Assembly: GCA_024760905.1 (NCBI GenBank)
Contig: JALRMN010000027.1
Coordinates: 1 to 64,000, forward strand
Length of the DNA: 64,000 nucleotides
DNA from: Plotosus lineatus
Lineage: Eukaryota > Chordata > Actinopteri > Siluriformes > Plotosidae
Direction of reading: 5' to 3'
Made by a program: the position numbers and the translations under genes. This document shows positions 20,978 to 32,117 of this stretch, piece by piece; the first letter of the stretch is position 1; each line of letters begins with the position of its first letter. Under the pieces are notes generated by a model, which saw nothing but the letters and a program-made list of their open reading frames with translations, made no database searches and was not told where the DNA came from.

Positions 20978-21108
20978 AGTGGCTCACATTTACAGAAGCC
21001 CCGGTCAAAGAACTTTTTACATTTAGTCGACTCCTTTAATTTCATCCAGTCTGTACATTGCCCTGTCAGGAATATAGAAACACACTGCACATTGTTTTAT
21101 TCTACAGC
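20978..21108 (+). repeat. Dispersed repeat, copy 1
   Basis: Shares 'acatttagtcgactccttta', 'atccagtctgta' and 'ttgttttat..ctaca' with 30785-30935. Family unknown. Confidence 0.55.
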
Positions 21109-22200
21109 AGGGGTCACCAACCTTTTTGAAACTGAGAGTTTGTGACATAAACTTGCTCAATTTACCTTTAATTATAATTTATTATTAATAATTAATGATA
21201 TTCATCTATGACAGGGGTCGGGAACCGATTTGACTAAGAGAGCCAAAAAAAGAATAAATAAATAATAATAATAATAAAAAAAAATCTAATCCTCTGAGAC
21301 TCAAATATATTTTTAATACTGAGACCAACAATTTTAGAGTATAATAAGACTCTGAATTTATTTTAAACATCATTGTTATAATGAAGTTATTTATTAATAA
21401 GAAAAGTACTTCTTACTATTAATGCGACTCCGTGTTACTTATCAAGCTATGCATTGTTTTTGTCAAATGCAAAAAAAAAATCATACTTTACAGTTATTGT
21501 TTGCCAAGTGCCTTTTCACCCTCTTTTATACCAATATTACATTTGCAAAATATGCATGTGACGTTAAACTCATCTTTCTTAACAAGCCAGTCCCCATAAA
21601 CTCCACCATTGGGATCGGAAGCCTTTAATAAATTAAATAAATCTGCTGAAAAGTGTAAAAACATGCTGGCATTCTTAGCAATGTTGCATGCACAATCGAT
21701 CACGGACTTTCAGAAAAACCAATATGGCGCCAAATAACGTAAATCAACGTCTTATAAGAGAACACGGCTAAAGTTCAGATAGTTTCCAAGCCTCCCTCTG
21801 AACACCCTGTATGAGTGCATGCGAGCGCGTGGGCCCGTGGGAGTAAACATGGTTACTTAAAGTCGAAAAGTCGACACTGTGACAAAAGTCGGAAATTCCA
21901 ACTCATTATAGACACTGCCGACTTTTGTCATAGTGTCTACTTTTCGACTTTAAATAACCGTGCTTACTCTCCGGGGCCCGTGCGCTCGCATGCAAAACAT
22001 GTTAAACGAGAATGGTTTTGGGGTTTAATCCGACGCAAAATGGCATAAAATAACATAAAAATCCGACTTCATCCAACAATTTTGCTGAAATCCAACAAAA
22101 CTCGGAAATTCTGACTCGTTACAGACACTGAACTTGTGCAGGCTGTTGCATATAATCCAATAAAATTAGAGTTTCAAGGTATCAGCCAGAGCCCGATGGC
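21109..22200 (-). mobile_element. hAT-type DNA transposon remnant, inverted relative to 8717-9770
   Basis: CAGGGGTCACCAACC at about 21110 and CAGGGGTCGGGAACC at 21213 resemble hAT termini. The interior matches the reverse complement of 9000-9770 in several blocks. A hairpin repeat (21817-21993) lies inside. The frames are short and carry no recognisable transposase. Confidence 0.5.
21817..21993. repeat. Hairpin repeat with about 75-bp arms
   Basis: 21817-21892 and 21918-21993 are inverted copies: 'gcatgcgagcgcgtgggccc', then 'taaagtcgaaaagt', then 'gacaaaagtcgg', mirrored with a few mismatches around a 25-bp loop. It resembles a small palindromic MITE. The arms are GC-richer than the flanks. 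Confidence 0.75.
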
Positions 22201-22323
22201 CGGAGTTTCTGAACACTGATTTAATGCAATGACCCCTAGTGGGCATTTTTACAACTACAGTTCCGTATGTTTAATTGAAGATGTTGTATTATACTCAGTT
22301 CGTGTAAGATATATAAAATATAC

Positions 22324-22482
<159 letters not shown>

Positions 22483-23466
22483 CGCTCAGTCCGAGGTCAG
22501 GTCGTGGGGGCAGCAACCTAAACAAAGAGGTCCAGATGTCCAGAGGGACACTGAGGTGGTCCCAGACAAGCCGAGAGACATAGTCCCTCCAGCGTGTTCT
22601 AGGTGCGTCCCGGGGTCTCTTCCCGGTTGGACATGCCTGAAACACGACACCAGGAGGCATCCGGGAGGCATTCTAACCAGATGTCTGAGCCACCTCAACT
22701 GGCCCCTCTCAATGAAAAGGAGCAGCGGATCTACTCCGACCCCCTGGGTGGTAGAGCTTCTCACCTTATCTCTAATGGAGACCCTGCCACCCAGCGAAGG
22801 AAGCTCATTTTAGTCACTTGTATCCGCGATCTTGTTTTTTCGGTCGCTACCCAAAGCTCGTGACCATAGGTGAGGATTGGAAGGGAAATCGACTGGTGAA
22901 TTGAGAGCTTCGACTTGCGGCTCAGCTCCTTCTTCACCATGATGGACCGGTACAGGCTCTGCTTAACAGCAGAGGCTGCAGCGATCCGTCTGTCGATCTC
23001 CCGCTCCATCCTTCCCTCACTTGTGAACAAGACCCCAAGACACTTAAACTCCACTTAGGGCAGGACCTCATTCCTGACCCAAGGGTGCATTCCACCCTTG
23101 TCTGACTGAGAACCATGGCTTCAGACTTGGAGGTACTGATCTTCATCCCAGCTGCTTCACACGCAACTGCGAACCGTTCCAATGAGAGCTGAAGGTCCCG
23201 ACTTGGTGAAGCCAAAAGGACAGCCGCAAAAAGGAGAGATGGACTCCAACTCCCACTGGAAACAAATTTGACCTGTTGTTACCAATATGGACCAAACTCT
23301 TGCACTGGTGATACAGCGATCGAATGGCCCGTAGCAATGGATCCGGAACGCCGTACTCCAAGAGGACGCCTCACAAGATTGTTCGAGGACATGGTCGAAA
23401 GCCTTCTTCAAATCCACAAAACACATGCAGACAGATTGGGCAAACTCCCATGCCCCTTTCAAAATC
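22483..23466 (-). mobile_element. Rex3 LINE copy 1, 5'-truncated, downstream half of a head-to-tail pair
   Basis: Minus-strand Rex3 from mid-reverse transcriptase to the 3' end. Recognisable pieces include EFAQSVCMCFVDLKKAFDHV near 23435, MEFKCLGVLFTSEGRMEREI near 23054 and LTYGHELWV near 22860. An internal deletion joins 'gaaggtcccgacttggtgaa' to 'aaggacagccgc', losing the FADD region. Its 5' truncation point (about 23466, inside 'caaaatcct') is directly abutted by the 3' (CAT)n tail of copy 2. Confidence 0.88.
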
Positions 23467-26400
23467 CTCATCATCATCATCATCATCTTCTTCCGCTTAG
23501 TCCAGGGTCGGGTCGCAGGGGCAGCAACCTCAGCAAAGAGGTCCAGGCGTCCCTCTCCCGAGCCACTTCCTCCAACTCTCCCGGGGGGACACCGAGGCAG
23601 TCCTAGACAAGCCGAGAGACATAGTCCCTCCAGCGTGTTCTAGAGTCGACCCGGGGTCTCTTTCGGTTGGACATGCCCGAAACACCACACCAGGGAGGCG
23701 TCCGGGGGGCATTCTGACCAGATGCCCGAGCCACCTCAACTGGCCCCTCTCAATGCGGAGGAGCAGTGGATCTACTCCGAGCTCTCCCCGGATGGCGGAG
23801 CTTCTCACCTTATCTCTAAGGGAGAACCCCGCCACCCAGCGAAGGAAGCTCACTTCAGCCGCTTGTATCCGTGATTTTGTTCTTTCGGTCATTACCCAAA
23901 GCTCGTGACCATAGGTGAGGGTTGGAACGTAGATCGACTGGTAAATTGAGAGCTTTGCCTTGCGGCTCAGCTCCTTCTTCACCACAACAGACCAGTACAG
24001 ACACCGCTTAACAGCAGAGGCTGGAGCGATCTGTCTGTTGAGCTCTCGCTCCATTCTTCCCTCACTCGTAAACAAGACCCCAAGATACTTAAACTCCTCC
24101 ACTTGGGGCAGGACCTCATTCCCGACCCGGAGGGTGCATTCCACCATTGTCCGACTGAGAACCATGGCCTCGGACTTGGAGAGACTGATCTTCATCCCGG
24201 CTGCTTCGCACTCAGCTGCGAATCGCTCCAATGAGGGCTGGAGGGTCTGACTTGATGAAGCCAAGAGGACAACATCATCCGCAAAAAGCAGAGATGATAT
24301 CCGATGGCCACCAAACCAGAAACTCTCATCGCCTCGACTGCGCCTAGAAATTCTGTCCATAAAAATTATGAACAGAATCGGTGACAAAGGACAGCCTTGG
24401 CGGACTCCAACTCCCACTGGAAACGAATCCGACCTGCTGTTACCAATACGGACCAAACTCTGGCTCCGGTGATACAGCGACCGAATAGCTCGTAGCAACG
24501 GATCTGGAACGCCCGTACTCTCGAGCACGCCCCACAAGATCGTTCGAGGGACACGGTCAGCCTTCTCCAAATCCACAAAGCACATGTGGACAGATTGGGC
24601 AAACTCCCATGCCCCCTCCAGAATCCTGTGGAGCGTATAGAGTTGATCAAGAGTGCTGCGGCCAGGATGAAAACCACATTGTTCCTCCTGAATCCGAGGT
24701 TCAACTATCGGTCGGATCCTCCTCTCTAGTACCCCTGCATAGACTTTCCCAGGTAGGCTGAGAAGTGTAATTCCACGATAATTGGAACACACCCTCCGGT
24801 CCCCTTCTTAAAATTGGGACCACCACCCCAGTTTGCCAATCCAGAGGTACAGCCCGGATGACCAGCGATGTTGCAGAGGCGTGTCAGCAAGACAGTCCTA
24901 CAGCATCCAGAGTCCTGAATTATTCAGGGCGGATCTCATCAACCCGGAGCCTCGACCACTGAGGAGTTTTTGACAACCTCAGTGACCGCCACTCCAGTGA
25001 TGAGCAGACACTCACCCAAACCACCAGGGTCTTCCTCCTCCACGGAGTGTGTGTGGGGGTGGGATTGAGGAGGTCCTCAAAGTATTCTCTCCACCGCTCC
25101 ACGACATCCCCAGTCGAGGTAAGCAGCTCCCCACCCCACTGTAAACAGTGTTTGTGGAGAACTGCTTCCCTCTCCTGAGTCATCGGATGGTGGTCCAGAA
25201 CCTTTTTGAGGCTAACCGGTAATCACTATCCAGGCCCTCACCAAACTCCTCCCACGCTCAAGATTTTGCATCTGTGACAGCCTTGGCTACAGCACGTTTG
25301 GCCTGCCGGTACCTGTCCGCTACCTCGGGAGTCCCACAGGCTAATAAAACCTGATAGGCCTCCTTTTTCAGCTGGACGGCCCCCTTCACCACAGGCATCC
25401 ACCACCGGGTTCAGGGGTGCCTGCCACAACAAGCACCGATGACCTTCCTGCCACAGCTATGGGCTGCCGCCTCAGCAATGGAGAAACGAAACATGGTCCA
25501 TTTGGATTCCATGTCACCCACCTCCTCTGGGACATGGTTGTAGCTCTGCTGGAGGTGGGAGTTCAAAGGCCTCTAGGACAGGGGACTCTGCTATACGTTC
25601 CCAGCAGACCCTGTTACACGCTTGGGCCTGCCAGGTCTAGAAGGCAGCCTCCCCCACCACTGAAGCCAGCTCACCACCAGGTGGTGATCGGTAGACAGCT
25701 CAGCTCCTCTCTTCACCCGAGTGTCCAGAACATATGGCAGCAAGTCTGATAACACCACTACAAAGTCAATCATTGAACTGCGACCTCGGATGTCCTGATG
25801 CCAAGTGAACTTATGGGCACACTTATGTTTGAACATGGTGTTTGTGATAGACAAACTTCAACGAGCACAGAAGTCCAACAACAGAACACTATTCGGGTTC
25901 AGGCTGGAGAAGGCCGTGCCTACTGATCACACCCTTCCAGGTAGCACTATCATTGCACACATGGGTGTTGAAGTCTTCCAAGACAACAAGTGAGTCTCCC
26001 AAGGGAGCATTCTCCAACACACCCTGTAAAGACTCCAAGAAGGGTGCTACTCTGAACTGTCATTTGGTGCATAAGCACAAATAACAGTCAGGACCTGTCC
26101 CCCCACCCAAAGACAAAGGGAAGCTACCCTTTCTTCAACCAGGGAGAACCCCAACATTTGGGCCCCAAGATGGGGGAAACAAGAATGCCCACACTGCCTC
26201 ACAGCCTCTTCCCATGATCAACTCCAGAATGGAATAAGGTCCAGCCTTTCTCAAGATGGGTGGTTCCAGAGCCCAAGCTATGCGTTTAGGTGAGTCCGAC
26301 TATATCTAGTCAATATCTCTCCACCTCACGCACCAGATCAAGCTCCTTCCCCACCAGAGAGGTGATATTCCATGTCCTGAGGGTAAGAGACAGTAGCACC
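23467..26400 (-). mobile_element. Rex3 LINE copy 2, near full-length RT region
   Basis: Rex3 is a fish RTE-clade LINE whose ORF encodes an apurinic-type endonuclease and a reverse transcriptase. The 420-residue open stretch on the minus strand (24792-23530) contains NYRGITLLSLPGKVYA, CGFHPGRSTLDQLYT, the catalytic SSLLFADDVVLLAS (about 24290) and YLGVLFTSEGRMEREL, plus the C-terminal LRWLGHLVRMPPGRLPG region. The commonly used Rex3 PCR primer sites lie at about 24380 and 24820, by my recollection of those primers. Upstream (24800-26400) the endonuclease region is degenerate (for example GDFN region near 25970). The 3' end carries a (CAT)n tail. A small deletion turns EKAFDRVP into EKADRVP. 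Confidence 0.92.
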
Positions 26401-26418
26401 TTTTTTATTTATGGATAG

Positions 26419-26680
26419 TACAGTATGAGCATCATACGTCACAAGTCATACGTCATACGTCACTGGAACAACGTACGTTCACTTTCAACTTACGTTCGGC
26501 CGTCCAGAACCAATTAAGAAAGTAAGTAGGGGAGCATTTGTAGTATTTTACTTCCAGTTGATCATTTGCACATGTAATATGATACATTGGGTTTTACTTC
26601 TGGGTACAGAACTCTCGGATTATCTTCATTTGAGGGAGGGACCAGAACCGAACCCTGGCAAATAACGAGGGCCTACTGTA
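26419..26680. mobile_element. Possible TA-flanked Tigger-like MITE
   Basis: The unit is bounded by TA CAGTA on the left and GGCCTACTG TA on the right. The right end (reverse complement CAGTAGGCCCTCGTTATTTG) resembles Tigger termini. The left end matches only the first five bases, so the inverted repeat is weak. It separates Rex3 copies 2 and 3. Confidence 0.4.
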
Positions 26681-27902
26681 CTTTGAGGACCTCCTCAATC
26701 CCAGCAACGTGCCCTCCGTGAAGAAGGAAAACTCTGGGGGCTTGGGTGGGGTCCACCCATCACTAGAGCTGAGGTTGCGAGGTCGTCAAAAACCTCTTTG
26801 GTGGTAGGGCGCCGGGAGTGGATGAGATCTACCATGTATGAATGTGTCTCTTGGGCAATCTAATGGGGAGTGCTCCCAGAATCTGGCATTCCTGAGCCAT
26901 TGATATGGGCCATTTGGTCACTGCATCACCGGAGCCAGAGTTTGATCCACATTGGTAACAACAGGTTGAATTCATTTCTGGTGACGGTTGGAGTCCACCA
27001 AGACTCTTCTTTGCCACCAATTCTGTTCATGCTTTTTCTGAACAGAATTCCTAGGAACAGCCGAGGCATTAAGGGGATCTGATTTGGTAGCCATCAGACC
27101 TCATTTCTGCTTTTTGTGGATGTTGTCCTTTTGGCTTCATCAATCCAGTGCTTCCAGCTTTCATTGGAGCAATTCACAGACGAGTACGATGTGGCCGAGA
27201 TGAAAATCAGCCCCTCTAAGTCCTTGGCCATGGTTCTCAGCCGAAAAAAAGTGGAATGCACCTTCCGGGTCTGGAATGGGGTCTTGCTCCAAGTGGAGGC
27301 GTTCAAGTATCTCAGGGTCTTGTTCTCCAATGAAGATGGAGCGGGGGATCGACAGGCGAATCTCTGCAACCTCTGAGGTAAAGCGAAATCTGTACTGGTC
27401 CGTCATGGTGAAAAGGGAGCTGGGCCACAAAGCAAAGCTCTCAATGTTCTAATTGATCTACTTTCCAATTCTAACCTATGGTCACAAGCTTTAAGTAGTG
27501 ACCAATAGAACAAGATCATGGTGAGAAGCGGCTGAAATGAGCTTCCTTCGCTGGGTGGCGGGGCTCTACATTGGAAATAACGTGAGAAGCTCAGCCATTC
27601 GTGGGGAACTCAGAGCACAAATGCTGCTACTCTACATTGAGCCAGCTGAGGTGTCCCTGGCATCTGATTAGAATGCCTCCCGAACCCTAATGTGGTGTTT
27701 TATGTCCAATAGGGAAGAGACCCTGAGGTCGGCCGAGAATACGGTGGAGGGATAATGTCTCTGAGCTGGTCTGAGAACGCCTCAGTGTCCCCCGGAAGAA
27801 CTGGAGGAAGTGGCTGGGAAGACAGCTGTCTTGACCTCATTGCTTAGACTGCTGCCCCAACCATGGATTAAGCAGAAGAAGATGAATGAATGAATGAATG
27901 AA
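26681..27902 (+). mobile_element. Rex3 LINE copy 3, degenerate
   Basis: Plus-strand Rex3 with a large internal deletion. Pieces include 'gaggacctcctcaatcccag' (pre-RT region), PEPLIWAIWSLHHRSQSLIH, then after 27100 VVLLASSIQCFQLSLEQF and EAFKYLRVLF. It ends in 'agcagaagaagatgaatgaa' with (ATGA)n. Stops and frameshifts throughout. Confidence 0.88.
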
Positions 27903-28430
27903 TGAAAATGGTAATTAGTACCAGAAAGAAAGTTTGGGTGAACATGACACTTGCGAGGAACTGGTGAAAAGCGAAGATTACTATTACTGCAATGGATAAA
28001 CCAAAAATGGTCTAAAAGCTAGATGGTCACAGTTAGAGAAAAGAGTTCGCACATGGGTGATTGAGCAGTGTGTTGCAGAGAGAGGCTTGTCAACAGTGCG
28101 GTTCCATCTCCACTCCATGTAGTTGCCAATGAGATGAATATAAATGACTTTGCTGGACCTGCTTGCTGTTCCTGCTTCACAACTTCCTCTTTATCAGAGC
28201 AAGAGCCACAATGTCACAAAAACTGCCAGCAAATTTCCAAGGCAATGCAGATAGTTTCTGTGAGTTTGCAACTTATAGTCCAGTGCGAGTTTTTAGTATT
28301 TGTGATTGTAATGTTCCGTAAACATGAGAAAGGTTTACAGAGGCGGCTCTCAGGTACTGTTGTTAAGCTAAACGTTTTACCAGCTTGATGAGGAGAGATA
28401 ATCAGAGCCACTGGATTATTGACCTCAAAG
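27903..28430 (+). pseudogene. pogo/Tigger transposase N-terminal remnant
   Basis: Between 28020 and 28140 it reads RWSQLEKRVRTWVIEQCVAE and VVANEMNINDFAG, then in another frame IRARATMSQKLPANFQ. This is the CENP-B-type helix-turn-helix part of pogo-like (Tigger) transposases, which binds the element's ends. Stops and frameshifts are frequent and the DDE catalytic region is absent. An inverted second copy lies at 29010-29275. Confidence 0.7.
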
Positions 28431-28510
28431 TAGAGTACAAGTAGTAATTCCATGTTGTGACGTTGTAGTGACCAGGTGTATAATTGTTTATTTTCTGTAC
28501 CATATTTTCC

Positions 28511-28515
<5 letters not shown>

Positions 28516-28575
<60 letters not shown>
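28516..28575. repeat. (TA)n microsatellite
   Basis: About 30 TA units directly upstream of the SINE at 28577. Confidence 0.95.
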
Positions 28576-28576
<1 letters not shown>

Positions 28577-28578
<2 letters not shown>

Positions 28579-28878
28579 GCAGTGGTGGTCTAGTGGTTAG
28601 GGCGCAGGATCGCTGATCCTAAGGCTGGGAGTTCGAGTCTCCACAGGGTTCTCACTGTCCCTCCAGTGCAGCTAACTGGGTTATCAAAGGCAGGCCATGT
28701 CTCTCACTGTCTATGGTGAGAGGCATGTAAAAGAACCATTGCTGATTTTCGTAAAGAGTAGGCTGCAAAGCCGTCAGCGTGTTTCTAAGACCTGGAGAGG
28801 GATGGGCTCCGCCAGGCCAAATCAGCCCAAGTCTTGCCATGAAGGCACCCCAACGACATCCTCAGATGTTAAGGGATA
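28577..28878 (+). mobile_element. tRNA-headed SINE with a third, different tail
   Basis: Head with A box (TGGTCTAGTGG) and B box (GTTCGAGTC), then the normal body through 'gtcagcgtgtttct'. After that the sequence matches neither the type 1 nor the type 2 tail ('aagacctggagagggatggg'..). Either a chimeric insertion or a later rearrangement. Confidence 0.75.
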
Positions 28879-29009
28879 AGTGAAAACACATGAAAGCTGT
28901 CTACCTTGGCTTGGAAATCTGTTGGCAGTTTTTGTGACATTAGGATCCTTGCTCTAATAGAGAGACAGTTGCATTGCATGAAGCGATAACAACAGGGATG
29001 TCCTCATGC

Positions 29010-29275
29010 AAATTCATTCATATTCATCTCCTTGACAACTACCTGGACGTTGAGACACAACTGCACTGTTAACAAGTCTCTCCCTGGGGCACATTGCTCA
29101 AACCCATATGTACGAGCTCATTCCTCTAGCCTTTGGGGCCATCTAGCTTTTAGCTCGTGATTAGCTTTATTTTGTTTTCTTCGTTGCAGTAATAGTAATC
29201 AATGGGTTTTTTCAGTCCCTCACAAGTTTCTCATTCACTCCAAACTTTCTTTCTGCTGCTCGATTACCATTTTCT
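29010..29275 (-). pseudogene. pogo/Tigger transposase remnant, inverted copy
   Basis: The reverse complement aligns with 27905-28150 (shared 'ccatctagcttttag', 'cagtaatagtaatc', 'aaactttctttct'). Same N-terminal region as the plus-strand copy; no open frame. Confidence 0.7.
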
Positions 29276-29359
29276 GCTGCATACTTCACTACATGCAGTT
29301 TCTGTCTTTGATTAAAGATACATAAACTATGAACAACGAATGTTGATGGCTAATATGAA

Positions 29360-29475
29360 TGCAGCAGCAGGTGCACGGAGCACGGGGAGGGTGTGGCTTT
29401 GGCTTTTAAACTATTCATCACTTCATTTCCGCTTTTTATTTACACAGTCGTGGAAATTTACTGATAGCTACAGGG
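29360..29475 (-). mobile_element. hAT-derived fragment
   Basis: The reverse complement matches about 9425-9545 ('gcagcagcaggtgca', 'tgtggctttggctttt', 'tggaaattta'). No ends are visible. Confidence 0.5.
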
Positions 29476-29875
29476 CCCACAGAACTGATTATGAAGGTCT
29501 CCAGGGAGATTTCTGACCCTTGCAACAAATAATGGCTGAAATGTGATTGATTAAATGCTTAAATATGAAAACACAGATCTGAAAGCTTAGCGCAACCAGG
29601 GAAAAGCAATGAAAGGAAGCTGACAGACAATTAGGAATTATTTAATAAGTATTCATGGACAAAATATAATTAACATCAGTCTGTGAGACAGATATTTTTT
29701 AGGCCAGCAGAGAAGGCCCTGACGGCCCACCACTGATAAAACCTGACCTCTGCCTATCTTTGTTCGTTACTATGATGGCTATTGCTTGAATTTTACTGTG
29801 AAAACCAAATTTTTATGTTATTAACCAATCACATTGAACATACAAAGTGTTTTCTTTTCAATTTAATTGTATTCA

Positions 29876-29876
<1 letters not shown>
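29476..29876. other. No recognisable gene
   Basis: A/T-rich, nothing recognised. Confidence 0.45.

Positions 29877-29947
<71 letters not shown>
29877..29947. repeat. (TA)n microsatellite
   Basis: About 35 TA units. Confidence 0.95.
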
Positions 29948-29949
<2 letters not shown>

Positions 29950-30089
29950 CTCATTGTTTTTATATAAAATAAAAAAATAAAATAAGTTTATTAAAATAAA
30001 AAATAAAATAAGTAACAAACATGTGGATCTCAGCACAAAAGAAGAATAATGTATTCAGACAGGAGGGAAACATCTCCAAACTAATGATT

Positions 30090-30394
30090 GGCTGGTCCTG
30101 AGATCGTGTGCTTTTCTATTTCTGCATTGTTTTTGTGAGGTGCTCATTTATGAATTGATTCAAGTCCTTAACTTGTCTGAGTGGTGTACAGTAGTTTTAT
30201 GTTTCCTGATGACAAACTTCATAATTCCAGCTGTTTTGTTGCTGGTGTCATTTCTGGCCAGAGGGTGGTGTTGCTCGATACTGTTGCAATCCAGGTGAAG
30301 ATCCTTGGACTTTAGGAACAAAGCAACATGTTGCACTTTACAACTCAGAACCCAAAGGGCTTCTAATAAAGCCCTCACTTATCCAGAATACAGT
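30090..30394 (+). repeat. Dispersed repeat, copy 2 (with AATAAA)
   Basis: Second copy of the repeat at 17440-17716. AATAAA lies at about 30364, and a (CTT)n run follows the end. It contains about 60 bp absent from copy 1 ('ggactttaggaacaaagcaa' region). Confidence 0.65.
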
Positions 30395-30784
30395 CTTCTT
30401 CTTCTTCTTCTTAGTAGTAGTAGTAGTATTTAGGTCAGCCGGCTAAAAACTAAAAACCAGAGTTAATTGGGAGGGGTGTGTACAGGAAACATTACACATC
30501 CAGAGGTGTTTGTCACGTTTTAAATACAGTAATGTGAAATGATGAGTTTTGAGGTAACAAGTATAGCATGGGGAGGAAAAAGTGAGACATACTGGATGTG
30601 AAGGGGAGTAAGACGAGGATACTCATCAGGTCTGTTGTTATTTTTCTACTTGTAATGTTAATTCTAAGTGGAGTCATTTGACAAACAGTAGATCAGAAAA
30701 GAAAATAAAGTTAATGTTACTGGGTTTTACTTATTTAACAGAGTTGTTATTTTTAAGATCTTTAAATTTTAAGATAAGATATTG

Positions 30785-30935
30785 AATTTTTCCAGACGCC
30801 TCTGTCAAAGAACTTTTGTACATTTAGTCGACTCCTTTAATTTAATCCAGTCTGTAGCTTACACCCCCCCCCCAAAAAAAAAAAAAAAAAAACATAGATA
30901 CACATTAGACCTTGTTTTATCCTACAGTTTCTCTT
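30785..30935 (+). repeat. Dispersed repeat, copy 2
   Basis: Matches 20978-21108. Contains an extra poly-C/poly-A run in the middle. Confidence 0.55.
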
Positions 30936-30966
30936 CTTAATTTCGAAACAAACCACACCACACTCC

Positions 30967-31007
<41 letters not shown>

Positions 31008-31326
31008 CGTGTGTGTCACCTGATTGTGATACATTTTTATCATCTTCTCTTTTCACATAACTGCCGTGAAACTATGTTGTTATTTACATTCTATTTTCTT
31101 CTCGTGTGTGCCCCTACTTTCTTACTTACCACAGAAACTACGTACACTGAGCCAGCAGCATTTAGTTCTTTATTTTTGTAACTAAATCTCCATGCGGAGA
31201 GCTCATAACAAGCTCTATCTGAAGAGGTCACAGCAGGTTTCATCCTGAAAACTTGACTGGAATCCAAATGACAAACTGGATTCTCTGCAGCCTGAACAAT
31301 TCTTCAGAAAAAGCACAGCCTTTCCT

Positions 31327-31328
<2 letters not shown>

Positions 31329-31417
<89 letters not shown>
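31329..31417. repeat. (CT)n(GT)n compound microsatellite
   Basis: About 52 bp of CT followed by about 34 bp of GT. Confidence 0.95.
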
Positions 31418-31419
<2 letters not shown>

Positions 31420-31446
31420 ACATTCATGACAACAATATTCTCCCAG

Positions 31447-31745
31447 TACAGTCGGCCGTCTACTTACGAAAGCCTCTGAATACGAAAAATCCAGGTTACG
31501 AAAAACATTTACCTAAATTTTTGTCCTCTGTACACGAAACAACCTCTTCTTAGGAGAAGCGCCAAACGTGCCATTCAAGAATTCAAATGCGCCATTCAAA
31601 ATTTCAAACAATGCGCGAGTTGCTCTGTCATTGGCTATCTCCCAACATTCCACCCCGCTGGCCTAGCATTGGTTCGGCGGGATAATGCAGCTCCCTCCTA
31701 TTGGCTATTTCTCAACATCCCGCCCCGCTGGCCTCCTATTGGCTA
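31447..31745 (+). mobile_element. Left end of a Tigger-like MITE
   Basis: Begins TA CAGTCGGCCGTCTACTTACG. It shares with 33996-34190 the 'tacgaaa' series, 'cgcgagttgctctgtcattg' and 'ctcaacatcccgcccc'. 'ctattggcta' is repeated several times inside. The right end is missing. Confidence 0.65.
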
Positions 31746-31889
31746 GAAAGGTATGACGCTGTCGTTCAATTTTGTTCATGTTTGTGTGTCATTTCAACTA
31801 TATTTTATGGCTCAGGCTTTTAACCTTCCATAAACATTTGTAAGATTATAACTCTGCTAAGAAGACATGGTTAACACACACGCCAAGAC

Positions 31890-31904
31890 TCACAGACACA
31901 CACA

Positions 31905-31959
<55 letters not shown>

Positions 31960-32020
31960 ACACGTGCATACACACGCACACACACACACACACGCACACA
32001 CACACACACACACACACAAA

Positions 32021-32114
<94 letters not shown>
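31890..32114. repeat. (CA)n(CT)n(CA)n microsatellite cluster
   Basis: About 225 bp of CA, then CT, then CA repeats. Open frames here are low-complexity artefacts. Confidence 0.95.

Positions 32115-32117
<3 letters not shown>

Larger units (their letters stand above)
30395..31446. other. Mostly unrecognised sequence with microsatellites
   Basis: Contains (TAG)n near 30411, the dispersed repeat at 30785-30935, a C8/A18 run near 30865-30890, (CT)n at 30969-31003 and (CT)n(GT)n at 31329-31417. No gene is visible. Confidence 0.5.
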
